A stretch of 64,000 bases of DNA, taken from Granulicoccus phenolivorans DSM 17626 = NBRC 107789 = JCM 15570. Lineage in GTDB: Bacteria; Actinomycetota; Actinomycetes; Propionibacteriales; Propionibacteriaceae. Where the stretch lies: positions 62,001 through 126,000 of the forward strand of contig NZ_AUHH01000010.1 in NCBI RefSeq assembly GCF_000423085.1, read 5' to 3'. Numbering within the stretch: position 1 is the stretch's first letter; the number at the start of each line of letters is the position of its first letter. Both the position numbers and the translations under genes were made by a program. Below the pieces are notes generated by a model, which made no database searches, was not told where the DNA came from, and saw nothing but the letters and a program-made list of their open reading frames with translations. This document shows, piece after piece, positions 54,241-64,000 of this stretch.

Positions 54241-54405
54241 CGCGGGCGCCGGTGGCGGTACGCGGGTCCCGGCGGCGGTACGCGGGCCCCGGTGGCAGTG
54301 CGCGGGTCCTCCCCCGGTTCGCGGGTGCTCGTGGGCCACTACCATCGCGGGTGTTCCTGGCTGCTCGCGGGTGCTCCTGGCTGCTCGCGGGTCCGGATCC
54401 GGCTT
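54241..54405. repeat. degenerate 20-nt tandem repeat
   Basis: Units beginning CGCGGG start at 54241, 54261, 54281, 54301, 54320, 54346, 54366 and 54386, a period of 20 with two irregular steps. The left units read like CGCGGGTCCCGGCGGCGGTA and the right ones CGCGGGTGCTCCTGGCTGCT. The period is not a multiple of three, so it is unlikely to be coding. It fills the gap (54125-54516) between the CitE-like gene and the YciO-like gene. There are no unique spacers. Confidence 0.8.
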
Positions 54406-54516
54406 GCTGCCCCTGCAGGGCCCGCATCCCCGAACCCAGCCCGCGCAACCCAACTTCTCCCGCGTACTCCAATTGGTGGATACGCGGCCGAGCAACTCGC
54501 CGAAGGCTGAGCCCGC

Positions 54517-55140
54517 TCAGGCCTCGAACGGGGCCGGATCGCCGGAGCCGACCCGGAGCACCTCGGGTTCGCCCTCGGTCCAGTCGATCACGGTGGTGGA
54601 GTCCTCCAGTTCCTCGCCGTCATCGAGGACCGCATCCAACTGCGTACCGAGTTCCTCGTTGATCCGCCACCCCTCGGTCATCTGATGCTCCTCCCCGGGC
54701 AGGATCAGCGAGGTGGACAGCAGCGGCTCACCCAATTCCTCGAGCAGGGCCAGCGCGGTCGTGTGCTGCGGGATGCGTACGCCGACGGTCTTCTTCTTCG
54801 GGTGCGCCATCGCCTTGGGAACCTCGCGGGTCGCCGGGAGAATGAACGTGTAGTGCCCGGGGGTGTACTGCTTCACCGTCCGGAAGACGTGATTGTCCAT
54901 TTGGACGTAGTGGCCGAGTTGGGCGAAGTCCTTGCACACCAGGGCGAAGTGATGCTTGTCCCCCAACTGCCGGATCCGCCGGATTCGCTCCAGCCCCTCG
55001 TTGTTGCCCAGCTTGCACCCGAGCGCGTATCCGGAATCGGTCGGATAGGCGATCACGCCCCCGTCCTGGAGGATCTGCACCACCTGGGCGATGCTGCGGG
55101 GCTGCGGATTGTCGGGATGGACCTCGAAATACCTTGCCAT
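54517..55140 (-). CDS. YciO/Sua5-family protein
   Basis: This 207-residue protein is of the YrdC/YciO/Sua5 fold, whose best-known members make threonylcarbamoyl-AMP for tRNA t6A. The KxR-type nucleotide region is present (RIRRIRQLGDKHHFALVCKD), together with GGVIAYPTDSGYALGC and TFILPAT. The acidic C-terminus and the sequence style are closer to YciO than to the essential TsaC/Sua5, so tRNA modification is not certain. ATG at 55140 has little upstream Shine-Dalgarno sequence. It is divergent from the MalY-like gene. Confidence 0.85.
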   Translation of the reverse strand: MARYFEVHPDNPQPRSIAQVVQILQDGGVIAYPTDSGYALGCKLGNNEGLERIRRIRQLGDKHHFALVCKDFAQLGHYVQMDNHVFRTVKQYTPGHYTFILPATREVPKAMAHPKKKTVGVRIPQHTTALALLEELGEPLLSTSLILPGEEHQMTEGWRINEELGTQLDAVLDDGEELEDSTTVIDWTEGEPEVLRVGSGDPAPFEA

Positions 55141-55238
55141 GCACGGATTCTAGGGAGCCCGGTGGGTGTGGCACCAGAGGCCCCCGCCGATCGGTTTGCC
55201 GCGCCCCGTTCGGCGACCCGGCCCATTATGGTGGGCAG

Positions 55239-56378
55239 GTGGACAATGTCATCTTCAACATCCCCTTGGCCGAACTTCGTCAGCGCGGCAGCCAGAAGTG
55301 GACCCACTACCCGGCCGAGGTATTGCCGGCCTGGGTCGCGGAGATGGACTGCCGTCCGCCGCAGCGGGTGACCGAGGTGATCACCCGTGCGATGTCGTTG
55401 GGTGACACCGGCTACTCCGAGGGTGACTGGTACGCCGAGACCCTGCAGACCTATGCCAAGCGCCGGTGGCAGTGGGACTTCGACGCCGCCACGCAGGCGG
55501 TCGGGCTGCCCAGCGTGATGCACGGCATCGTGCACACCCTGGACCACTTCGTCCGGCCGGGCAGCGGCGTGGTGATCAATCCGCCGGTCTATGCCGCGTT
55601 CTTCAGCTTCCTGAAGCTCGGCCAGTACGAGATCATCGAGAACGACCTGACCCCCGAGGGCCGGATCGACCTCGCCACCCTCGCCGACACCTTTGCCGGG
55701 AAGTCCGGCAGCAAGCCGGCGGCGTACCTGCTGTGCAACCCGCACAACCCGCACGGCACCGTGCATACCCGGGAGGAGTTGGCTGCCGTCGCCGCGGTGG
55801 CCGATGAACACGATGTGCTGGTGATCAGCGACGAGATCCACGGCCCGCTGGTGGACGCGTCGGCCACCTTCGTGCCCTACCTGGATGTCGCCGGGACCGA
55901 GAACGGGATCACGATCACCTCGGCGTCCAAGGCGTACAACCTGCCCGGGATGCCGGCCGCCGTGGCGGTGGCCGGGGTCAATGCCGCCGAGCGGTTGCAG
56001 ACGATGTCGCCGGCGGTGACCCACGCGCCGAGCTACTTCGGGATCCTCGCCCAGCAGGCCGCCTGGGACCACGGCGACGCGTGGCTGACCCAACTGAACC
56101 TGGAACTGGAGCAGAACCGGCAGCACCTGGCGGCCCGGCTCGCCGCCGAGCTGCCCACGGTGAGTTACACCCCGAACAAGTCGACCTATCTGGCCTGGGT
56201 GGACTGCACCGCCACCGGGGTGGCGAATCCGTTCCAGGCCTGCCTCGACCAAGGTCTGGCCCTCACCCCCGGCCGGGCCTTCAGCAAGCGCGCACCCCAG
56301 TTCGCCCGGGTCAATCTCGGCACGTCGCTGGAGATCCTCGATCTGGTGATCGACAAGATGGTCGCCGCGCTGGGCTGA
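55239..56378 (+). CDS. MalY/PatB-type aminotransferase (cystathionine beta-lyase)
   Basis: This PLP fold-type I protein has about 379 residues. MalY/PatB-group features are NIPLAELRQRGSQKW near the start, LPAWVAEMDCRPP, CNPHNPHGTVHT, ISDEIHGPLV and the PLP-binding lysine in SASKAYNLPGM. These enzymes split C-S bonds of cystathionine or cysteine conjugates, which relates it to the sulfur genes nearby, though it is a separate unit. The GTG at 55239 fits family N-termini; no good ATG is in frame downstream. Confidence 0.88.
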   Translation: MDNVIFNIPLAELRQRGSQKWTHYPAEVLPAWVAEMDCRPPQRVTEVITRAMSLGDTGYSEGDWYAETLQTYAKRRWQWDFDAATQAVGLPSVMHGIVHTLDHFVRPGSGVVINPPVYAAFFSFLKLGQYEIIENDLTPEGRIDLATLADTFAGKSGSKPAAYLLCNPHNPHGTVHTREELAAVAAVADEHDVLVISDEIHGPLVDASATFVPYLDVAGTENGITITSASKAYNLPGMPAAVAVAGVNAAERLQTMSPAVTHAPSYFGILAQQAAWDHGDAWLTQLNLELEQNRQHLAARLAAELPTVSYTPNKSTYLAWVDCTATGVANPFQACLDQGLALTPGRAFSKRAPQFARVNLGTSLEILDLVIDKMVAALG

Positions 56379-56382
56379 GGGG

Positions 56383-56892
56383 TCAGCGTACGGTCAGGAT
56401 CACCTCGGCGCGGGCCTCGGCGGTGACGCGATCCTGACCGAGCAGGACCAGGAAGGTCGTCGACGCCTCCGCCGAGGTACGCACCACCACCCGGTCACCG
56501 GTGACGGTGATGGTGCCGTCGACGCCGGGGACCGCGTCCAGATGGCGGCGACCGGCGGCCAGGGCGAGCGTGGTCCGACCGGCCGGGTCACTGGCGTGGG
56601 CCGCCGCGGCCGCCCGGGCAGCGCCCGCGGCCGCACTCTCGGCGCGCCGGGTGGCGCTGACCTGCTGACCGCCGTCTACCACCAGGCCGGCGATCACGAT
56701 CAGGGCCAGGCTGAACAGCATGACCAGCACCGACATCGAGCCGCCCCGCTGATCGCGGGCCTCGGCGTACGCCGGACGGGAGCGTGGCTGCCGGGGCCGG
56801 GACGGGTCCGGTGTGGCGGGGGTCGGTGTGGCGGGGATCGGTGCGACGGGGTTCGGCGGGGACAGGACATGTGCGGCGGTGGGGATGGGCAC
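56383..56892 (-). CDS. TadE/TadG-like pilus-assembly membrane protein
   Basis: The protein has about 169 residues if started at GTG 56892. A Pro/Ala/Thr-rich N-terminal part of about 50 residues precedes a single membrane helix (MSVLVMLFSLALIVIAGLVVDGGQ), then RRAESAAAGAARAAA. This hydrophobic-plus-alanine-rich pattern is that of Flp-pilus TadE/TadG pseudopilin-like proteins of actinobacteria. The extracellular part is a small beta-rich domain (VDGTITVTGDRVVVRTSAEA). No other tad gene is in the window. It converges with the MalY-like gene, with stops 4 bp apart. The start is uncertain. Confidence 0.65.
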   Translation of the reverse strand: MPIPTAAHVLSPPNPVAPIPATPTPATPDPSRPRQPRSRPAYAEARDQRGGSMSVLVMLFSLALIVIAGLVVDGGQQVSATRRAESAAAGAARAAAAAHASDPAGRTTLALAAGRRHLDAVPGVDGTITVTGDRVVVRTSAEASTTFLVLLGQDRVTAEARAEVILTVR

Positions 56893-57041
56893 GCCTGGAT
56901 TGTCCCGGCTCGCCCCACGCGGTGCAATACCTCCCGGAACTTCGCGGCGAAATCTGTGCACCGTCCCCACCCGATCCGGGCCGCAGCCCAACCAATAGTC
57001 TGAGTACGACCCAGATCGGGACGACTCACAGGAGGCCGCAC

Positions 57042-58265
57042 ATGGTCCACAAGGTTGCTCTGCTCACCGCCGGCGGGTTCGCCCCCTGCCTGTCCTCGGC
57101 GATCGGCGGGCTGATCCAGCGCTACACCGCGCTGGCCCCGGAGATCGAGATCATCGCCTACCGGCACGGATACCAGGGCCTGCTCAGCGGGGACTACCTG
57201 ACGGTGACCCCGACCGTACGCGTCAATGCCGGGCTGCTGCACTCCTTCGGCGGCTCCCCGATCGGCAACTCCCGGGTCAAGCTGACCAATGCCACGGATC
57301 TGGTCAAGCGCGGCCTGGTCGCCGAGGGGCAGAATCCGTTGCAGGTCGCCGCGGACCGGTTGATCGCCGATGGCGTCGACGTTCTGCACACCATCGGCGG
57401 TGACGACACCAACACCACCGCCGCCGACCTCGCCGCCTATCTCGCCGAACACGACTACGGCCTGACCGTGGTCGGCCTGCCCAAGACGATCGACAACGAC
57501 GTCTTCCCGATCAAGCAGTCCCTGGGCGCCTGGACCGCCGCCGAGCAGGGCTCCCGCTTCGCACAGAACATCGTCGGCGAGCACAACTCGGCCTCCCGGA
57601 TGCTGATCGTGCACGAGGTGATGGGTCGCAACTGCGGCTGGCTGACCGCGGCCACCGCGCGCAAGTACCGCGAATGGCTGGACGCGCAGCAGTGGCTGCC
57701 GGAGATCGGCCTGTCCCGCGAGGCGTGGGATGTGCACGCGGTGTTCGTGCCCGAGGGCCACATCGATATCCCGGCCGAGGCGGCCCGGCTGAAGCAGGTG
57801 ATGGACACCATCGGCAACGTCACGATCTTTCTGTCCGAGGGCGCCGGCCTCGATTCGATCGTCGCGGAGATGGAGAAGGCCGGCGAGGAGGTGCCGCGGG
57901 ACCCGTTCGGGCACGTCAAGCTGGACAAGGTCAACCCGGGCCAGTGGTTCGGGGACCAGTTCGCCAAGCTGCTCGGGGCGGAGAAGGTGATGGTGCAGAA
58001 GTCGGGCTACTACTCCCGGGCCGCGGCGGCCAACGAGGATGACCTGGCCCTGATCAAGCAGTGCACCGATCTGGCCGTGGACTGCGCCCTGCGGGGTGAG
58101 TCCGGGGTGATCGGCCAGGACGAGGACGCCGGGGACACCCTGCGTGCCATCGAGTTCCCGCGGATCAAGGGCGGCAAGCCGTTCGACATCGACACCGACT
58201 GGTACGCCGCGATGCTCGCCGACCTCGGTCAGGCGCAGCCGGAGAAGGTCAGCGTCGAGCACTGA
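57042..58265 (+). CDS. pfp: pyrophosphate--fructose-6-phosphate 1-phosphotransferase
   Basis: The 407-residue phosphofructokinase reversibly phosphorylates fructose 6-phosphate. GGDDT (119-123) has Asp where ATP enzymes have Gly (GGDGS), the signature of pyrophosphate use, and PKTIDND (147-153) holds the catalytic Asp. ATG at 57042 follows GGAGG. Non-allosteric PPi enzymes of this sequence type are typical of propionibacteria and some other actinobacteria. It suggests glycolysis and gluconeogenesis share one PPi-dependent step. Confidence 0.92.
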   Translation: MVHKVALLTAGGFAPCLSSAIGGLIQRYTALAPEIEIIAYRHGYQGLLSGDYLTVTPTVRVNAGLLHSFGGSPIGNSRVKLTNATDLVKRGLVAEGQNPLQVAADRLIADGVDVLHTIGGDDTNTTAADLAAYLAEHDYGLTVVGLPKTIDNDVFPIKQSLGAWTAAEQGSRFAQNIVGEHNSASRMLIVHEVMGRNCGWLTAATARKYREWLDAQQWLPEIGLSREAWDVHAVFVPEGHIDIPAEAARLKQVMDTIGNVTIFLSEGAGLDSIVAEMEKAGEEVPRDPFGHVKLDKVNPGQWFGDQFAKLLGAEKVMVQKSGYYSRAAAANEDDLALIKQCTDLAVDCALRGESGVIGQDEDAGDTLRAIEFPRIKGGKPFDIDTDWYAAMLADLGQAQPEKVSVEH

Positions 58266-58272
58266 CCGCGGT

Positions 58273-58311
58273 CCCGGGCCGCCGGCACCTGCAGGGTGCC
58301 CGCGGCCCGGG
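58273..58311 (+). terminator. hairpin terminator after pfp
   Basis: CCCGGGCCGC-CGGCACC pairs with GGGTGCC-CGCGGCCCGGG around TGCA, 7 bases past the pfp stop and before the converging small gene. The stem is very strong and GC-only; GCGGGTTTG follows. Confidence 0.7.
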
Positions 58312-58347
58312 CGGGTTTGCCCGGACCGTCCGCGGACCGGGCTCGGC

Positions 58348-58602
58348 TCAGCGGCCGAAGATCTTGCGGACGCCCCACACCAGCAGCGCACCGACCCCGG
58401 CGCCGATCAGTGCGCCGGCGACGAAGCCGACTCCCATCGACAACTGCGCATTCTGGATCGCCACCTTCGCCGGCACCGGTGCCTCCGGATCGATCTCGCG
58501 ACCCTCCCGGGCGCCCCCGGCCCACGGGTGCCCGACGACGTTCACATCGGGTCCGTTCAGGAGCTGGTCGCGACGCTCGGCAGACATGGGCCTGGGTTTC
58601 AT
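58348..58602 (-). CDS. small membrane protein, unknown
   Basis: This 84-residue protein has a hydrophilic N-terminal half (SAERRDQLLNGPDVNVVGHPWAGGAREG) and one C-terminal membrane helix (MGVGFVAGALIGAGVGALLVWGV) with a basic tail. It is not a recognised family. Start ATG at 58602 leaves 77 bp to the YihY stop, so the two may share a transcript. The glycine-zipper-like helix suggests membrane association or oligomerisation. Confidence 0.65.
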   Translation of the reverse strand: MKPRPMSAERRDQLLNGPDVNVVGHPWAGGAREGREIDPEAPVPAKVAIQNAQLSMGVGFVAGALIGAGVGALLVWGVRKIFGR

Positions 58603-58679
58603 GACCCCGAGTGTACGCAGTCCCCTCCCCGGCCGGGCCGGCGTACGGCGGGCTGGTCCCGCTACGGGAGTGAGCGACC

Positions 58680-59981
58680 TCAGTCCGCGTCGACGATGGT
58701 CCGCGGATTCGTCGCTTCCTCCGCCGTGCCCTGCTTCGCCCGCCCGCCGGCTGCAGCCCGGCCGGCCGGGTCGCCGCCGTTGTGCCGGTACGGCTTCAGG
58801 TCGGCCGGAGTCAGGGCCCGGTCGTCGGCCTCCGAGGCCTTGACGATCCGCTCCACCCCGGCCGGATCGTCGGGCGTGGGGACCTCATCGGGGTCCGGAT
58901 GTGCCTCCGGGTCGGGGTGCAGGCCGGGCACCGCGCCCTTCACCTTGTCCAGCATCTCGGCGCGCTTGAGCTGACTCTCGGCCTTCTCGCGCTCCTGCTC
59001 CATCCGGTCCACCTCGGCCAGGGCCCAGTGGTTCGGCGCGGTGCGGACGCCGGGCACGTCCCGCAAGGGCTCATCCGGCTCGCTCCAGCGCCGGGCGATG
59101 GCCGGCTGGTTCGCCGTGGCGATCCAGGCCGCGACATACAGGATCAGCCGGAACAGCAGATTGAACAGCAGCATGATCACGATCACCGGGCCGAACAGGG
59201 CCGCGGCCGGATTTCCGGAGAAGCTGCTCATCAGCAGGCCCGCCAGGTACTGCAGGGCGACCATCCCGACCGCACCGATCAGGGCGCCCCAGCCCAACAC
59301 CTTGGTGGTCGGGCGCTGCTCCGCGGTCGGCAGCACCCGGAACAGGAAGACGAACAGCAACCACGCGGTGATCAGCGTCGCCAGCATCGGCAGCAGCCGC
59401 AGCCCCAGTTCGGCCCCCGGTACCCCGTCCAGGTGGAAGGTGTTCACCAGAATTCCGCGCAGCGTGGTCGCCACGTTGCTCAGTGCGGCCATCAGCACGA
59501 ACATCAGCAACAGCACCAGCAACGACCCGAAGTTCTTCAGTGTCTCCACGACGATGTTCGACTTGGGTTCCTTCTCCTCCAGATCCAGCGCCAACTGCGT
59601 CCGCACGGCGCTCTTCAGGTTGGAGATCCAGCCGGCACCGGAATAGCCCGCCGAGAGCAGGCCGACGATGCCGATCCCGGCCCAGTTGTTCAGCGCGTCC
59701 TGGATCACCTGCAGGATCGAGTCGCGGGCCGGCATCCCCGCCAGTTGCTCGCCGACGATCTGCATGATCCGGTCCAGCCCCGAGGGCATGAACACCGTGA
59801 CCGTCATCCCGAGCAGGGCGAAGGCGAACATCAGGATCGGTACCAGGGCGAGCACCGAGAAGTAGGTGATCGCCCCGGCGAACTGATTGCCCAGCCGGTT
59901 TCCGTAGCGAGCCAGCATGCGCAGAATGTGCGCAATGGCCGGTTTCGCCTTGAGTGCCTTCACTGTGTCCGACAGTGCCAT
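58680..59981 (-). CDS. YihY/BrkB-family membrane protein
   Basis: The protein has about 433 residues. The conserved core (about 1-300) has six hydrophobic segments with the family's QFAGAITYFSVLALVPILMF start and SAGYSGAGWISNLKSAV loop. A charged cytoplasmic tail of about 130 residues follows (RMEQEREKAESQLKRAEMLDKVKG, then Pro/Asp-rich). ATG at 59981 is at the conserved N-terminus and follows GGAG. The frame stays open for a further 124 codons upstream through the 30-nt repeats, but that extension has no family similarity. The function of this family is unsettled; transport is suspected. Confidence 0.87.
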   Translation of the reverse strand: MALSDTVKALKAKPAIAHILRMLARYGNRLGNQFAGAITYFSVLALVPILMFAFALLGMTVTVFMPSGLDRIMQIVGEQLAGMPARDSILQVIQDALNNWAGIGIVGLLSAGYSGAGWISNLKSAVRTQLALDLEEKEPKSNIVVETLKNFGSLLVLLLMFVLMAALSNVATTLRGILVNTFHLDGVPGAELGLRLLPMLATLITAWLLFVFLFRVLPTAEQRPTTKVLGWGALIGAVGMVALQYLAGLLMSSFSGNPAAALFGPVIVIMLLFNLLFRLILYVAAWIATANQPAIARRWSEPDEPLRDVPGVRTAPNHWALAEVDRMEQEREKAESQLKRAEMLDKVKGAVPGLHPDPEAHPDPDEVPTPDDPAGVERIVKASEADDRALTPADLKPYRHNGGDPAGRAAAGGRAKQGTAEEATNPRTIVDAD

Positions 59982-60120
59982 GGTGCTGCTCCGTCCTTGC
60001 CGGCGGCCATCGGCGTTCGCCCGAGGCGATGTTAGTGGGCGATCGGCTTTGTCGACACATCGGCCGGCGGCGCGCCGCAACTCGGCGCCGGACCGGTCCG
60101 GCAGCCGATTCCGGGGGCCA

Positions 60121-60290
60121 GCCTTCCTGCAATGGAAAGTTAGGGCACGGGCCTTCCGGCGATGGAAAGTTAGGGCACGGGCGTTTCCGCGATGGAAAGT
60201 TCGGACACCGGCCTTCCCGCGATGGATCGTTCGGGTAGTGCCCTTCCCGCGATGGAAAGTTCGGGGACGCCCCTTCCCGCGACACGTACG
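60121..60290. repeat. 30-nt tandem repeat upstream of the YihY gene
   Basis: Units start at 60121, 60151, 60181, 60211, 60241 and (partial) 60271, exactly 30 bases apart. The shared core is CCTTCCCGCGATGGAAAGTT, followed by a variable TAGGGCACGG-like end. On the minus strand two frames stay open through them, one with a ten-residue period of the type GKxxxRTFHR. The interval 59982-60511 otherwise holds no gene. Confidence 0.9.
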
Positions 60291-60424
60291 GCCATCCCGC
60301 AGCCCGTAACACTTCCCGCATCCGCTGCACCAGTCGCGGGAAAGCGTCGGCATCGCGGAGTCGCCGTTGCTGTCGCAGGAAGCCCGAGCGCCACCCTTGC
60401 CGTCGCAGGAAGCCGCTCAGCCCT

Positions 60425-60511
60425 CGAACGCCTCCTGCCCTCACCCCCGAACGCCTCCGCCACTCAGCCCCCGAACGCCTCCGGCCCTCAGTCCTCGAAC
60501 GCCTCCGGCGA

Positions 60512-60535
<24 letters not shown>
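60425..60535. repeat. 24-nt tandem repeat overlapping the gcvP 3' end
   Basis: CGAACGCCTCC starts at 60425, 60448, 60472, 60496 and 60520, spaced 23, 24, 24 and 24 bases. On the minus strand the copy at 60520 encodes the last residues of GcvP (PEAFED and stop). The other four repeat the same end codons downstream of the stop. Confidence 0.9.
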
Positions 60536-63397
<2,862 letters not shown>

Positions 63398-63457
63398 GCG
63401 GCTTATCGTAGGGCGACCCACCGAGGCGTGTGCGGGCCCCGCCGCATCCGGGAGACC

Positions 63458-64000
63458 TCAGCCGATCCGGCGGGCCCGGCGCTGGGCCAGTTCGTCGTTG
63501 GCCACCGGCGTCACCTCGGCCTCGCCGCTGTCGGCCTTCTCGGTCGGCAACTGGTGCAGTTCCCCGGCGATGTCGCGCCACACGCTGCCCAGCGCGATGC
63601 CGAACATGCCCTGGCCACCGGCCAGCAGATCGATCACCTCGTGATCGGTGGTGCACTCGAAGATCGAGACCCCGTCGCTCATCAGCGTCACCTGGCTGAG
63701 ATCCTCGACCCCGCGCGCCCGCAGGTGATCGATGGCCTTGCGTACCTGCTGCAGCGAGATGCCGGCATCGATCAGGCGCTTGATCACCTTCAGGATGACC
63801 AGGTCACGGAAGGAGTACAGCCGGTGCGAACCGGATCCCTGCGCGCCCTTGATCTCGGGGGTGACCAGACCGGTCCGGGCCCAGTAGTCGAGCTGTCGGT
63901 AGGTGATCCCGGCCACCGAGCAGGCAACCGGACCGCGGTAGCCGGAGTCCTCCGGAACCAGGGAGAAGTCACCGTCGAACAGATACTCCTGGGCGGCCTG
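63458..64000 (-). CDS. MerR-family regulator, 5' end beyond window
   Basis: The C-terminal 180 residues of a MerR-type regulator are visible; the frame stays open to the right edge. The helix-turn-helix region reads GYRGPVACSVAGITYRQLDY, then WARTGLVTPEIKGAQGSGSHRLYSFRD. The following GISLQQVRKAIDHLRARG and LMSDGVSIFECT match the Rv1828-type actinobacterial MerR family. That gene lies near gcv genes in mycobacteria, so its position 60 bp upstream of gcvP supports the call. It has no metal-binding cysteines in the usual MerR positions. Confidence 0.87.
   Translation of the reverse strand, partial: QAAQEYLFDGDFSLVPEDSGYRGPVACSVAGITYRQLDYWARTGLVTPEIKGAQGSGSHRLYSFRDLVILKVIKRLIDAGISLQQVRKAIDHLRARGVEDLSQVTLMSDGVSIFECTTDHEVIDLLAGGQGMFGIALGSVWRDIAGELHQLPTEKADSGEAEVTPVANDELAQRRARRIG

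Noticed and set aside
56986-57005. CCCAACCAATAG half-site before the pyrophosphate phosphofructokinase gene.
   Set aside because: Only the left half fits the operator; the right half (TCTGAGTACG) does not, so it is probably chance.
58680-60353. Longer version of the YihY/BrkB gene starting within the 30-nt repeats.
   Set aside because: The family N-terminus begins at the ATG at 59981, and the extension consists only of repeat-derived residues; kept as an open question in the findings rather than as the annotated start.

Overview
The window is high-G+C DNA with densely packed genes, many GTG starts and 1- or 4-base gene overlaps. An FbiC fusion (coenzyme F420), an APS-type CysH, a pyrophosphate-type phosphofructokinase and a MerR gene beside gcvP together point to an actinobacterium. 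The pyrophosphate phosphofructokinase fits Propionibacteriales, but that rank is inference.

Bases 1-31,780 form one large CoA-dependent catabolic region, almost all on the minus strand. It holds an acyl-CoA ligase, a type III CoA-transferase, three acyl-CoA dehydrogenases (one frameshifted), two crotonase-family proteins and a FadJ-like bifunctional enzyme. It also holds four short-chain dehydrogenases, two thiolase-like Ltp proteins each with a DUF35 partner, a phosphotriesterase-like hydrolase, a VOC protein, a TauD-type dioxygenase, a cytochrome P450 with its ferredoxin, and two alpha/beta hydrolases. A branched-chain-type ABC importer (substrate-binding protein, a LivH-LivM-LivG fusion, and LivF) and a separate NMT1-like binding lipoprotein supply uptake. 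The genes fall into nine transcription units. Each has exactly one copy of a 20-bp inverted repeat (consensus CCAACCAATC/GATTGGTTGG) 12 to 138 bp before its first gene. The region therefore reads as a single regulon for uptake and breakdown of one unidentified, probably branched or alicyclic (terpenoid- or steroid-side-chain-like) carboxylic acid. Its regulator is not recognisable in the window.

Bases 31,800-64,000 look like chromosomal backbone. In order they hold an Hsp70-like ATPase and a DoxX-like protein; a small protein with a structured leader; thiol peroxidase; a TetR gene divergent from a drug-type ABC exporter; pirin; fbiC; and an OafA-type acyltransferase. Next comes a tightly coupled sulfate-assimilation operon (sulfite reductase, cysH, cysD, cysN, precorrin-2 dehydrogenase, TauE-type exporter). 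It is followed by SppA, a DUF1851 protein, a CitE-like lyase, a YciO/Sua5 protein, a MalY-type C-S lyase, a pilus-type TadE/G-like protein, the pyrophosphate phosphofructokinase, YihY/BrkB, gcvP and a partial MerR gene. Three families of short tandem repeats (20, 30 and 24 nt) lie between backbone genes. No tRNA, rRNA, insertion sequence or CRISPR array was seen.
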